A DNA stretch of 64,000 bases. Origin: JABSQH01 sp039177505 (lineage in GTDB: Bacteria; Actinomycetota; Acidimicrobiia; Acidimicrobiales; Ilumatobacteraceae). Below the pieces are notes generated by a model. That model ran no database searches. It had not been told where the DNA came from and saw only the letters and a program-made list of their open reading frames with translations. The DNA is taken from positions 1-64,000 of the forward strand of contig JBCDFR010000009.1 of the NCBI GenBank assembly GCA_039177505.1, given 5' to 3'. The first letter of the stretch is position 1, and each line of letters opens with the position of its first letter. Below are positions 8,089 to 17,307 of this stretch, piece after piece. A program made the translations under genes and the position numbers.

Positions 8089-9234
8089 TCAGCCGGCGGT
8101 CATGAGTGCGCCGTAGAGCGCCATCAGCAGGTTGAGGCCGCGCTCGTCGCCGAGGGTCGAGTCGTCCATGCGATTCATCGTGTAGCTGAAGCTGATGTGG
8201 GCATCACAATCGATGATCGCCAGCGATCCGCCCCATCCACCCCAGAAACAGGTGCGCTGGTTCGGGAGCGGCACGGTCTCACTAGGCAAGCCGAATCCCA
8301 TACCAAGCCGCTGTGGTACGCCGAGGACGAGATCGGTGCCCTCGATCTGTTCGTCGAAGATCCGCTCGACGCCCTCGGGCGACAGGATCTGCTTGCCGAA
8401 CGCCGAGCCGCCGTTCGCGGTCGCCGTATGGATCCGGGCCACCGAACGGGCGTTGCCGTGTCCATTCGCGGCGGGTGACTCGATGCGCCGCCATTCGTGG
8501 CGGAGGGCCATCTCTGCGCTCGTGGTTGGGTTAGTCAACGTCCGTACGACCACGCTGTCGGGGTCGTCGGACTCGGCTGCGTCGAGCTTGCCGCTCGGCG
8601 GCGGGATGACATGGGCGATGCGGTCGTCGAACTCGGCTGGCGTGCCGATGTGGAAATCGGCGTCGAGGCGGCCGGCGATCTCTTCGGCGAAGACCGTGCC
8701 GAGCGAGCGGCCGTCGACCCGCTTGACGATCTCGCCGAGAAGGTAGCCCTGACTGATCGCGTGGTAGCCGGGCTGTGAGCCCGGCTCCCACCACGGTGCC
8801 TGTGCGGCGTGCAGCGCAACGAGCTTGTCGTGGTCGAGATAGTCGTCGGGAACGAGCGGCTCGTCCCAGCCGCTGAGGCCGGCGGTGTGTGACAACACGT
8901 GACGGGTGGCGATCTGGTCCTTGCCGTTCGCGGCGAACTCGGGCCAGTACGTTGCGATCGGTTCGTAGAGATCGAGGACGCCGCGATCAGCGAGAACGAG
9001 ACATGTCAGTGCGGCCATCGTCTTGGTCGTCGACCACACGTTGATGATCGTGTCCTCTTCCCAGTCGCCTTCGCCGTGGTCGTAGGTGGCGGTGCCACCC
9101 CACAGGTCGACCACCGGTTCACCGTCGACGGTGGCGGCGACCGATGCGCCGACCTCGTTCTGTGTCTCGAAGTTGGCGACGAAGGCGTCGCGCACCGCCT
9201 CGAAGCCGTCGACCACTGTTCCCTGCACTTCCAT
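8089..9234 (-). CDS. Serine hydrolase, beta-lactamase/esterase (class C-like) family
   Basis: This 381-residue protein of the beta-lactamase-related serine hydrolase family (EstB/LACTB type) has the SxxK active-site motif as STTK at residues 68-71 (NVWSTTKTMAAL). The GYHAISQGYLLGEI segment supplies the catalytic tyrosine, and conserved regions include DLWGG and VLSHTAGLSGWDE. There is no signal peptide, so it is probably cytoplasmic. Members are esterases, peptidases or amidases; the substrate cannot be told here. ATG 9234 is the only sensible start. The gene ends 26 bases from the repeat element and is convergent with the APH-type kinase. Confidence 0.85.
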   Translation of the reverse strand: MEVQGTVVDGFEAVRDAFVANFETQNEVGASVAATVDGEPVVDLWGGTATYDHGEGDWEEDTIINVWSTTKTMAALTCLVLADRGVLDLYEPIATYWPEFAANGKDQIATRHVLSHTAGLSGWDEPLVPDDYLDHDKLVALHAAQAPWWEPGSQPGYHAISQGYLLGEIVKRVDGRSLGTVFAEEIAGRLDADFHIGTPAEFDDRIAHVIPPPSGKLDAAESDDPDSVVVRTLTNPTTSAEMALRHEWRRIESPAANGHGNARSVARIHTATANGGSAFGKQILSPEGVERIFDEQIEGTDLVLGVPQRLGMGFGLPSETVPLPNQRTCFWGGWGGSLAIIDCDAHISFSYTMNRMDDSTLGDERGLNLLMALYGALMTAG

Positions 9235-9522
9235 GCCGCAGATGATTACAAATGACAGGAGCGGGCGACGGTTCGGAGCCGGCGTCCCAACAGTGGCGCA
9301 AGATGCGCGTTAGCGCTCGTGGACGTGCTCGCATCGACACCGACGTGTTCCGGCTCCTCGCGGTGGTGTGTACGCAGGAGACCGGTGTTGATGGATGCCT
9401 CGAGGGAGCAACCAGCTCAGCGATGTTCTTCCACGATGTGCTGCTCGGAGAGCTCGATCGAGTTCGCGAGATCGATTGAGGATGCAGAGGCGGCCCGAGA
9501 CCGTGCTACTCCGTTGTGAGAC
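9235..9522. other. Intergenic region without a convincing gene
   Basis: A plus-strand open frame at 9252-9479 could encode 75 residues. It has no recognisable domain and no clear ribosome-binding site, so it is not called as a gene. The region separates the serine hydrolase start from the cyclase stub and the RHS 3' end. No RHS immunity gene is visible on either strand. Confidence 0.4.
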
Positions 9523-9684
9523 GTGGCGAACGAAGGACGCGAGACGCGTGTCGGCACCTTTCTGTTTACCGACATCGAGGGCAGCACCCGGCGATGGGAG
9601 CGATATGGCGCGACTCCATGGTGGCCGGGGTTGGTCGCCATGACGAGCCTGGGGCCGTTCAGCTTCAGTCGTCGACCATCCTGA
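9523..9684 (+). pseudogene. 5' stub of a class III adenylate/guanylate cyclase-domain gene
   Basis: The frame from GTG 9523 reads VGTFLFTDIEGSTRRWERYG at residues 10-29. This is the start of a class III nucleotide cyclase catalytic domain, whose consensus carries the first metal aspartate in FTDIEGST. After about residue 30 homology stops, the reading enters unrelated sequence antisense to the RHS 3' end, and a stop follows at 9684. Only ~30 of ~180 domain residues remain, so this is a truncated remnant, probably cut when the RHS 3' end arrived. Confidence 0.65.
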
Positions 9685-12600
9685 TGACCCACTGCCACTG
9701 ACCGTCGAAGTAGGCGAGCACGCGGTGGCCCAGGCCCCCGCCTGGGAGCAGTACGGTTGCTACTGATCCGCCCGACCTGTTCGCGACAGCCTGGCTTCGG
9801 GTAGTGGGTTCAGCCCCGCTGCGATTTAGCCAGGTGCGGCTGACCGAGGACTCGCGGTAGAAGTCGAGTGACCACTGTTCGGCGTTCTTCGAACGCACTG
9901 CGGGCAACCAAGCGTTCTTCGAATGCCTGCGGCTTGTCGGCTTTCTCGCCAGTGCCGAGTTTGGCGTCCAGGGAGGCTTCAGGCCGCGGTGCACGCCCGG
10001 GCTCGCTTCGTTCGTCCAAACGCGGCCCTCGACAACCGAGCTCAACGGCTCACCACGATACGGAGCCTTCGAGTTGTCCGGTAGCGGAGTCGACTGGCCG
10101 TCTGCTCGTGGTGTCGACGAGCCAGGCGTTGCGGCTGTCCGGGGCGCGGAGGGCTTCCGGGCGCCAAACGCCATCACTGCATCCCACTGGGGATAGTCGA
10201 GCCGTGCGCCTGCGGAAATAGTGTTGCCCACGTTTGCCTGGCGCGCCGCCTTGATCTTGACGTTGCCCTTCAGCCGCGCCCGCAGCGGTGCGAAGTCGTA
10301 GAACTTCGCGAGCAGGCTTGCCACGTTGAGCACGCTGACCATCACGATAAGCGCAAGGATCTGCTCGTGGTCGATGTAGCCGGCCTCGACCATGATCAAC
10401 AGCAACCCAACCTCCAGCGCCGTTTCGATCACGTGCCACAGAGCGATCTTGATGATGCCACTGGCCGGCACGGCGAGCGACACTGCGAACAGCGCAATCC
10501 CCAGGGTCGAAAACAAGACCTGCATCTGGTGCTCGGTCGGCTGATTGCCAGAGCGGTCGTGCCAATCGAACGGGTTTCCGTCGGCGTACGAATAGTCCGT
10601 CGAACCGGCGCGAATCGGGTCGATCGATGCGAACGATCCGATCTCGTTGATCATCACCCGGGCCCCAGTGAACGTCATCTGGTTTGGCTCCTCCAGCCCC
10701 GTGAGTCCGAGCCAACCGTGATGCGGGCCGACCGCTAGATCGATGGGCTCTTCGGCACTGTGGGTTGGGGCGTCGCCTGTTCGAGCCGCCTCTTCTGAGC
10801 GAACAGGTTGACCGTACGGCAGAAAACGAAGTGGCTCGGCGGTGTCGAGGAGCGTTGCGCCTGGCGCAAGTTCGGCCCATGTGTTGTCGAAGTAGTCGCC
10901 GATGCGCACGCGGTTGCCACGAGCGTCGATCTCGACGACCAATCCACCAGCGAAGCCAACTGTCTGCCCCGCGACCTCACTGTCGACGAGCGTCAGGCCG
11001 CCAGCCGCGGGCACGATGACCGTCTCCCGACCGTCGGCGACGAGCGTCGTCTGAGTCATCACTCCGGCGGCGTCATACTCGAATAGCCGGCCTCCTCCAC
11101 CGCTCAGAATGGAGATCGGTGCGTGCGTCTGGTCGAACACGAGCTTGGTCTGGTCGTATGTGACGATGTTCGTCCGGTCGATGACTAGCTCGATTGCCTG
11201 TCCGTCACGCGTCACGGTCTGGGGTGCATTCGACCGGTCATAGCCGATTGTGACGGCATCGCTCGACCCGTCTTGCCACACCGTGCTGATCGTTGATGGG
11301 GTGAAGTCGAGTACGGCCTCTGGATTGCTCCCGGCAAGGTTGGCGGGGAGCGGGTCGAAGCCGAGGCTCCACGTGATCGTGTCGTTGCCCGACGTCATCA
11401 CCATCTCCTTGGCAGTGCCGTCCCGGTGGAAGTCGTAGCCGTATGTAGTGCTCACGTCGTTCGCGTCCTGCCGTCGGTCACTGACCCGGCCGCTCGTGGT
11501 CAACGTCACGTGATCGGACCACTGCGTCCCCTGATCGTCGGTCCAGGTTCGGCCGACCTGATGGCCGAAGTCGTCGTACTCGTACTCCACGCTGAGGCCG
11601 TTGGAGTAGTCGACGCGCTGCAGTTTGAGCGGTTCGTCGGGGTCGAAGGTCAAGTCGGCGAAGAGCTCCTCCCCGGTAAGCGTTGTTGCGCGCTCTGCGA
11701 CAACTTGCAACGTGCGTGGGTCGACTTCGGTCGTCGAACTGACTTCGACCACTCCCGACGACGTCGCCAGGTACGTCACTTTCGTGACGGCGTTATCGGC
11801 GTACGTGGTGTATGTCTGGGCCCCTGCGTAGTCGGTGACGAGCAGCTCGGCGCCGCCAAAATTCTCGATCGCGAGCGAGGTCAACGTTTCATTATCGACG
11901 GTCGATGTCGTCAGTATCGCTGGGTAGCCATCGGCGGTGACGAGGTACTCGAACTCCAACGTTCGCGCCGCAGATAGCGCTCCGTTACCGCCGGGTTGAA
12001 AGCCCGCAGATGTTGACACACGTGTCTGTCGTAGTCGTTCGTCGTACTCGAAGATCATCGTCGTGTCGGTTGAGTCGTCGTGGAGCGCCGCAGACTGGCC
12101 GTGAGCGGTCCACCATGTCGAGATCGTCCGCCCGTCGAGTTGCGGGTCGGTCGGATGCGGGTCGACGGCAGCGCGCTCGAGCCCACCCTGCAGTACCGCA
12201 GACGCATAGCCCGGCGGAGTCGCCCGCTCGGTGGGTCCCCAGTACTGGTGAGCGACCTCGAATCCGGATCCCTCGGTGTGGCTGAGCTGTCGGTGAAGCT
12301 CGTCGAACTCCGGCGTGAGTCCTTCGTATGTCGACGACAGCGAGCGGTCTTCGACGTCGTCGATGTACCGCGTGGACTCGCCGACCAATCCAATCAGCGG
12401 GTCGGAGTACTGGTGGACTAGCCGGATTTCAGAAGGCGGGCCGTCAGTGCTCAGAAACTCTCGGCGAGTCGTTTCGGTCGGAAGATTGAGGCCAGCGGTC
12501 GTCTCGTTCACGTCGAAAATGTGGACGACTCCGTCGTCGTACGCCGACACGACCAATGAGAGCGGTGACTCCGTCGACGGGGGCGAGCTTCCCGCGACGA

Positions 12601-14704
12601 CGGCCTCGACGATCAGTTTGCTGCCAGCGTTGCGATCGACTGTGACGGTCGGGTCGCCTTCGATGCCCTCGACGAGGAACGTCTGCAGTTCTGCGCCCTC
12701 GACCTCCACGGAGTACTCGGCCCCGACGATCGCCGGTACGAAGCCGATGAACTCAGCGGACCAGGCCTCGGTGAGGTCGCCGGATTCCGACGAGATACTC
12801 GAGTGCTGTTCGAGAGTGAGCGCAGCGGCCGCCCGGTCCCGCTCAACGGAGTCCCACCAGGTGACCAACCAGCCAGTGGCATCAGTCGTGGAGTCAAACC
12901 GCTCGATCGAACGCGGCATGCGGTCCCGGTATTCGTCCAAGGGTGTACCGGTGTCGGGGTCGAACATATGTGTTGGGGCGGGCCCCCACGTCACGTGCTC
13001 GACGACTGGGCTGTCGACCACTTCGAAGTACGACTGGAGCGTGCCGTTGACCACGTTGCCGGTCGGGACGCCGCGCTCGTCGAACAGCATCTGGATGTCG
13101 GAACCGTCGCTCATCTCGGTTCGTTGCAGCGCCCACGACTCGGGGTCGAAAATGCGGCTGATCCACATCGGGGCAGTCGTCTCGACCGAGGTCGTCTCGA
13201 TGTGGGAGGCACCTGGCTCGTACGTGAACTCAACGACCGCGCGCGCTTGGCCGTGTTCGCGCACCGGGTACGTCACTTGTTCGACCCGGCCCGATTCATC
13301 GTACGCAAACGTTGTCTCGAGGTCCGTGGACTGAGGGTCGATCGCTTCCATCGCCGCGGCGACGGCGTGAACAGGATGTCGCAGTCCCACGACGTTTCCG
13401 CTGTGGTCGTACCGCACGTCGGTGCGCGCTCCGTCGGGCCGCAGGAACGCAGCGAGTCGATTGCCGGTCCAGCCCAGGGTCGTGGTGTGCGTCGCCGCCG
13501 AATCACCGGGGTCGTCGTGGACCGCTACTGCGCACAAGTCGAGGAGTGCCGCCCGGTCAAAGCCGGGCGGCGCGGACGTGCACACGGGGGAGACCCCGGC
13601 GTAGTGGTATTCGACACTACGGCCGCTCACCGGATCGGTGACGCTGCCGAGGCGGCCCGGTGCAACCCAGGTCACCTCGTAGGCGACGGCGCCGAAGCCG
13701 GATGCGAACGCTGGGGTGTAGCTACGGAGTTCACCACGGAAGTCGAACACGTACTCGTTCCCAAATTCATCCAGATAGCGCCACCCACCGTACGTCTCGT
13801 CGCGCGTCATCTTTGCTGCGCTTGTTGCGGCCTCCCCATCCTGTTCGAGTACGAGGTTGTATGTGCCGTCGCCTTTGTCGTAGAAGCGTTGGCGTCCGCC
13901 TCGTACGTTGGACATCTGGAGCGCTCCGGACGCTGGAAAGACCTCGATCAGGTGCCATTCGATTGGCGCAGCGACATCGATTGACCAACCCTCCGGCAGC
14001 GGGTCGGTCAGAGGCCCGACCTGCTCTTGCGAGCGCTCTAGAGACGACCAGGAGACATCGCTGCGAAGCGAGACGTCGCTGACAGTGATGTTCCCGCTAA
14101 CCGTCAACTCGCCGGTGTACGGCGCGACGGCAAATCCAGAGTCTTCGTACATCTCCTGGACCCCGACGCCGGCTAGATCGACGTGGAAGAACTGCACCGT
14201 GGTGTCGTCGTTCTCCGGCGGAGGGTCTTCGCCGGGCGTTCGCGCCGGCGATACTGCGGCGACGTACGACTGGCCTTGGCGAAGGGTCCCTGCGGGTACC
14301 TGCCACTCGGTGTCCCAGGTCGCTCCGCTGACCGCGCCCTGCGCGTTCTCGGCGCTGAGGTCCCAGACTGCGTACTCGTAGCCCAACTCGGGGTGTGCGC
14401 CGACGCCGTGCGCGTTCAGAATCGGTGTGGTCGTGCGGACCACGCAGAAGCTGCCGTCGTCAGATGTGCACAGCGGCGCGTCGTGTTCGACGGTTAACCG
14501 AGCTGACGAATCCTCGTTGGCGGCGAGCGGCGGCAGACCCCACGTGTCGGGCTCATCGAAGAGTTCGGGGAGAACGGGCATGCTGTCGGCACCCGTCGAC
14601 GCGGGCACAGTCGTCACCAGCATCGTGATCGCAACGGTCGTAGCGGTGGCGCAACGGATCAGATTTCTGTGGGTACGACGCCGCTGGGGGCCGCGGGGTG
14701 GCAT
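9665..14704 (-). CDS. Large secreted RHS/YD-repeat protein with C-terminal membrane segments
   Basis: This ~1,679-residue protein has a signal peptide at residues ~1-40 (basic n-region, hydrophobic TTVAITMLVTTVPAST). A long extracellular region with YD-type repeats follows (for example FGNEYVFDFRGELRSY, VEYHYAG, VSTTYGYDFHRDG). An RHS core end near residue ~1360 reads SFASIDPIRAGSTDYSYADG. After the core come three hydrophobic segments (~1385-1470) and then a ~190-residue Ser/Arg/Pro-rich tail of unknown type ending in VIRMVDD. RHS proteins are exported shells for toxic or adhesive C-termini. ATG 14704 is chosen because it leaves a normal signal peptide; a TTG lies at 14770. The tail could contain frameshifts, since another frame at 9810-10019 looks protein-like and a 12-bp direct repeat lies at 9882 and 9912. 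Confidence 0.8.
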   Translation of the reverse strand: MPPRGPQRRRTHRNLIRCATATTVAITMLVTTVPASTGADSMPVLPELFDEPDTWGLPPLAANEDSSARLTVEHDAPLCTSDDGSFCVVRTTTPILNAHGVGAHPELGYEYAVWDLSAENAQGAVSGATWDTEWQVPAGTLRQGQSYVAAVSPARTPGEDPPPENDDTTVQFFHVDLAGVGVQEMYEDSGFAVAPYTGELTVSGNITVSDVSLRSDVSWSSLERSQEQVGPLTDPLPEGWSIDVAAPIEWHLIEVFPASGALQMSNVRGGRQRFYDKGDGTYNLVLEQDGEAATSAAKMTRDETYGGWRYLDEFGNEYVFDFRGELRSYTPAFASGFGAVAYEVTWVAPGRLGSVTDPVSGRSVEYHYAGVSPVCTSAPPGFDRAALLDLCAVAVHDDPGDSAATHTTTLGWTGNRLAAFLRPDGARTDVRYDHSGNVVGLRHPVHAVAAAMEAIDPQSTDLETTFAYDESGRVEQVTYPVREHGQARAVVEFTYEPGASHIETTSVETTAPMWISRIFDPESWALQRTEMSDGSDIQMLFDERGVPTGNVVNGTLQSYFEVVDSPVVEHVTWGPAPTHMFDPDTGTPLDEYRDRMPRSIERFDSTTDATGWLVTWWDSVERDRAAAALTLEQHSSISSESGDLTEAWSAEFIGFVPAIVGAEYSVEVEGAELQTFLVEGIEGDPTVTVDRNAGSKLIVEAVVAGSSPPSTESPLSLVVSAYDDGVVHIFDVNETTAGLNLPTETTRREFLSTDGPPSEIRLVHQYSDPLIGLVGESTRYIDDVEDRSLSSTYEGLTPEFDELHRQLSHTEGSGFEVAHQYWGPTERATPPGYASAVLQGGLERAAVDPHPTDPQLDGRTISTWWTAHGQSAALHDDSTDTTMIFEYDERLRQTRVSTSAGFQPGGNGALSAARTLEFEYLVTADGYPAILTTSTVDNETLTSLAIENFGGAELLVTDYAGAQTYTTYADNAVTKVTYLATSSGVVEVSSTTEVDPRTLQVVAERATTLTGEELFADLTFDPDEPLKLQRVDYSNGLSVEYEYDDFGHQVGRTWTDDQGTQWSDHVTLTTSGRVSDRRQDANDVSTTYGYDFHRDGTAKEMVMTSGNDTITWSLGFDPLPANLAGSNPEAVLDFTPSTISTVWQDGSSDAVTIGYDRSNAPQTVTRDGQAIELVIDRTNIVTYDQTKLVFDQTHAPISILSGGGGRLFEYDAAGVMTQTTLVADGRETVIVPAAGGLTLVDSEVAGQTVGFAGGLVVEIDARGNRVRIGDYFDNTWAELAPGATLLDTAEPLRFLPYGQPVRSEEAARTGDAPTHSAEEPIDLAVGPHHGWLGLTGLEEPNQMTFTGARVMINEIGSFASIDPIRAGSTDYSYADGNPFDWHDRSGNQPTEHQMQVLFSTLGIALFAVSLAVPASGIIKIALWHVIETALEVGLLLIMVEAGYIDHEQILALIVMVSVLNVASLLAKFYDFAPLRARLKGNVKIKAARQANVGNTISAGARLDYPQWDAVMAFGARKPSAPRTAATPGSSTPRADGQSTPLPDNSKAPYRGEPLSSVVEGRVWTNEASPGVHRGLKPPWTPNSALARKPTSRRHSKNAWLPAVRSKNAEQWSLDFYRESSVSRTWLNRSGAEPTTRSQAVANRSGGSVATVLLPGGGLGHRVLAYFDGQWQWVIRMVDD

Positions 14705-15156
14705 TCTTGTTGGCCGCGCTTTCTCGCAGTCGTCCAACGCGGGACTGGGGTCGGATTCTGCGACCGACAATCATTTGAGCGTGGACCTGTTGGCCTCCTC
14801 TGAGAAACCTTACTTCAGGCTAAATTCCCGGAGCCGCGACGAGCGCGAGGAACCGGCCGACTGCACCTCGACGTGACCACCGACTCAGGCCATCGCCACG
14901 CCGCGGTAGCCCCTGCCACAACGGGCCCACCATCCGCACAACACGGCAAGCCTCGCGTGTCGGGCGCAGCTCGTCCACGGGGCGTGAGTGCGGTCGACGA
15001 TCGCAGTCTCCGTACAAACAACAACGTGTCAGCGTTACAAACAACAACGCGTCAGCGTTCTCGGGGACCCCATGCCCGGCCAGGTCACTCGGACCTGCGC
15101 GTCGACGACCATGTCATCGGGAGTCGATAGTGCGGGGGCTGACTACTGTCTGCTCG
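14705..15156. other. Intergenic region between the RHS gene and a flavoenzyme gene
   Basis: This divergent intergenic region of about 450 bases has no supported gene. It contains an AGAGGAGG-like stretch (minus strand, ~14795-14805) upstream of the alternative RHS starts, and a 2 x 23-bp AC-rich tandem repeat at 15014-15059. Short open frames on both strands lack recognisable features. Confidence 0.5.
15014..15059. repeat. Two tandem 23-bp repeats upstream of the flavoenzyme gene
   Basis: The unit ACAAACAACAACGTGTCAGC plus GTT occurs twice head to tail, at 15014-15036 and 15037-15059, with a single T/C difference. Each unit ends in an inverted repeat of the form AACGC-GTCA-GCGTT (perfect in the second copy). 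The arrangement upstream of the flavoenzyme start suggests paired binding sites for a regulator. Confidence 0.6.
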
Positions 15157-16644
15157 GTGGAGCTCGATCGGCGCCGTTTTCTTCGTACCTCGGCCGCTGC
15201 CGCCGCATCGGTCGTCGCCGCACCGCACGTACTGTCGGGATGCGCGGACGGGCAAGATGTCGCCGCCCTGGCCGACTCGGTCACGGGCCGCCTCATACTT
15301 CCCGGAGACCCGGCGTTCGAGTGGGCGGCAACGCCGCACAACCTGGCAACCAACTCCGGACCGCCGTCGGCGATCCTCTTCGCAGCCGATGCGGACGACG
15401 TGTCGAGGGCGTTGTCGTACGCACGTGACAACAACATTCCCCTCGTCGCACGCGGTGGTGGTCACAGCTACGCCGGCTACTCGACCACGCCGGGGCTGCA
15501 GGTGAGCTTGGCGGCGATGTCCGATGTCAGTCTGTTCGGCGACGTCGCCACCGTGGGCGCAGGGGCTGTGCTGGTGACCGTGTACGAGCAGCTTGCCCAG
15601 TCGGGTCGCTTGCTGCCTGCCGGATCATGTCCGACAGTGGGCATCGCGGGATTCGCACTTGGCGGGGGCTTCGGTTTCGAGAGCCGCCAATACGGCATGC
15701 TCTCGGACAGGATGTGTCGGGCCACGGTCGTGCTCGCCGACGGCAGCGTGGTCGAGGCGACCGACAGCAGCGAACCCGATCTGTTCTGGGCGTTGCGCGG
15801 CGGTGGAGGCGGCAACTTCGGCATCGTCACCGAGTTTGGATTCGAGACCTCCGGGGCCGCCGATGTCTCGGTGTTCCAGCTGATCTGGAACTTCGATCGA
15901 GCGATCGACGTGTTCGCCGCGTGGCAAGATCTCATCGCCACGATGCCCTCGGAGCTCACCCCGATCCTCAAGCTGATCAACGGGGCCGGCTCGGGAAGCC
16001 CGACCGTGCAGGTGGTCGGACAGTTCGTCGGTTCGGAAGCGGAGCTTCGGGATCTGATTCAACCGCTGGCAGCCATCCCCGACTTGACGACCCAGAGCGT
16101 CGACGCACTGAGTTGGATCGAGTCGGTGTATTTCCAGGCTGGGTGCACCGGGATTCAGCAGTGTCAGCGCGAGCCTGTCGGCAAGGCCGGCAGCGGGCAT
16201 GCGTACTACAAGTCGGCCTTCACCCGCGAGCCGTATGGCAACGACGCCCTGGAGACAGCCATCGACGCAGTAGCGAACTGGCCGCTCGCAGGCGTGACCT
16301 GCGTCCTGGAGTTCGACAGCTACGGAGGAGCGATCAACGACGTCGACCCGACGGCGACCGCCTTCGTGCATCGCGACGAGCTCTTCCTCTGTCAGTACCA
16401 GGCGTACTTTTCCGGGGACGATCCGTTCGCGGCGACGAGCGCACGGGCGGCGCTGACCGACGTGTGGGAGCGCCTGGCGCCGTACAACTCCGGGTTCTCG
16501 TATCAGAACTACATCGACCCTCTCCAGGACAACTGGCAGCAGGCTTACTACGGCGAGAACCTCGATCGGCTGATCGACGTCAAAACCCAGTACGACCCGA
16601 CGAACTTCTTCTCGTTCGCCCAGTCGATCCCGGTCCGCGCCTAG
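15157..16644 (+). CDS. Tat-exported FAD-binding oxidoreductase, berberine-bridge (BBE) type
   Basis: A twin-arginine signal (DRRRFLRTSAAAAASVV, with a cysteine in VLSGCADG that could be a lipobox) precedes a PCMH-type FAD domain. The histidine of GGGHSYAGY and the cysteine of GSCPTVGIAG are placed for bicovalent flavin attachment. Further motifs are ALGGGFGFESRQYG and, at the C-terminus, the BBE signature DPTNFFSFAQSIP. At ~495 residues it fits the secreted BBE-like oxidases, which oxidise sugars or alkaloid-like substrates using O2. GTG 15157 gives a compact Tat n-region; GTG 15130 is the alternative. The 23-bp repeats lie ~100 bases upstream. Confidence 0.87.
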   Translation: MELDRRRFLRTSAAAAASVVAAPHVLSGCADGQDVAALADSVTGRLILPGDPAFEWAATPHNLATNSGPPSAILFAADADDVSRALSYARDNNIPLVARGGGHSYAGYSTTPGLQVSLAAMSDVSLFGDVATVGAGAVLVTVYEQLAQSGRLLPAGSCPTVGIAGFALGGGFGFESRQYGMLSDRMCRATVVLADGSVVEATDSSEPDLFWALRGGGGGNFGIVTEFGFETSGAADVSVFQLIWNFDRAIDVFAAWQDLIATMPSELTPILKLINGAGSGSPTVQVVGQFVGSEAELRDLIQPLAAIPDLTTQSVDALSWIESVYFQAGCTGIQQCQREPVGKAGSGHAYYKSAFTREPYGNDALETAIDAVANWPLAGVTCVLEFDSYGGAINDVDPTATAFVHRDELFLCQYQAYFSGDDPFAATSARAALTDVWERLAPYNSGFSYQNYIDPLQDNWQQAYYGENLDRLIDVKTQYDPTNFFSFAQSIPVRA

Positions 16645-16755
16645 CGCGGCGTGTCGACGCGGCTCGGCACGGCGGGTGCGATCGAGCGGCGCCCACGAAC
16701 GGGAAACGACATCTGGCCGTGAATCCCGTGAACAGGGCGCACTACCGTTCGATTG

Positions 16756-17244
16756 GTGGAGCTTCCCGACTTTCACATCCCGCACGCCGAGAAGATCGAG
16801 TGGATGATCGAGACCGATGGTTGGGCACTCGAACCGGTGGCGGCGGACGCGTCGACGGAGCCGCCGACCCCGGCCTACGCCTACACCATCGGCGTTCCCG
16901 AGGCCGTTGGCTTCAGCGAGGTCGCCGTGTTCGGATTGACGCCTGTTGCGGCCAAGGGCCTACTCGGTCTGGTGGTCGACGCCTGCCGCGGTGGTACCGA
17001 CATTCCGCACGGGATCGAGCTGACCGGTCTGCTCGACAACGACCTGCGCTGTCTCTTCGCGCCCGTCGATCTGCGGGAGTGGGCGCCGATGTTCGCGACC
17101 GCGAACTCGTGGTACCGGGGCGAGGGATACGACCTCGTGCAGCTCGTGTATCCGGATCGCAACGGCTTCATGCCCTACGAGGCCGGATTCGACCAACGGA
17201 TGCGATACGCGCAGCCGGTGATCGGAACCGTCCAAACCGCCTGA
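16756..17244 (+). CDS. DUF4262 domain protein
   Basis: This 162-residue soluble protein has the DUF4262 pattern: AYAYTIGVPEAVGFSEVAVF near residues 41-60, followed by an alternating alpha/beta layout and a YRGEGYDLVQLVYPD segment. The biochemical role of the family is unknown. The start is taken at GTG 16756, directly preceded by TTG 16753; neither has a strong ribosome-binding site. It lies between the flavoenzyme and metX on the same strand. Confidence 0.65.
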   Translation: MELPDFHIPHAEKIEWMIETDGWALEPVAADASTEPPTPAYAYTIGVPEAVGFSEVAVFGLTPVAAKGLLGLVVDACRGGTDIPHGIELTGLLDNDLRCLFAPVDLREWAPMFATANSWYRGEGYDLVQLVYPDRNGFMPYEAGFDQRMRYAQPVIGTVQTA

Positions 17245-17307
17245 TCAGCCCGCTGGTACGCTCGCCGCAGGCGGTCCCGCCGCCGTGCCCGTTGATCCCC
17301 ATCGCTC

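Noticed and set aside
9252..9479. 75-residue plus-strand frame before the cyclase stub
   Set aside because: No domain, no clear ribosome-binding site and no conserved-looking composition.
9235..9664. Possible RHS immunity gene downstream of the RHS gene
   Set aside because: No minus-strand frame of suitable size and quality is present; visible frames are shadows.
15014..15059. CRISPR-like repeats
   Set aside because: Two adjacent 23-bp copies without spacers; there are no cas genes in the window.
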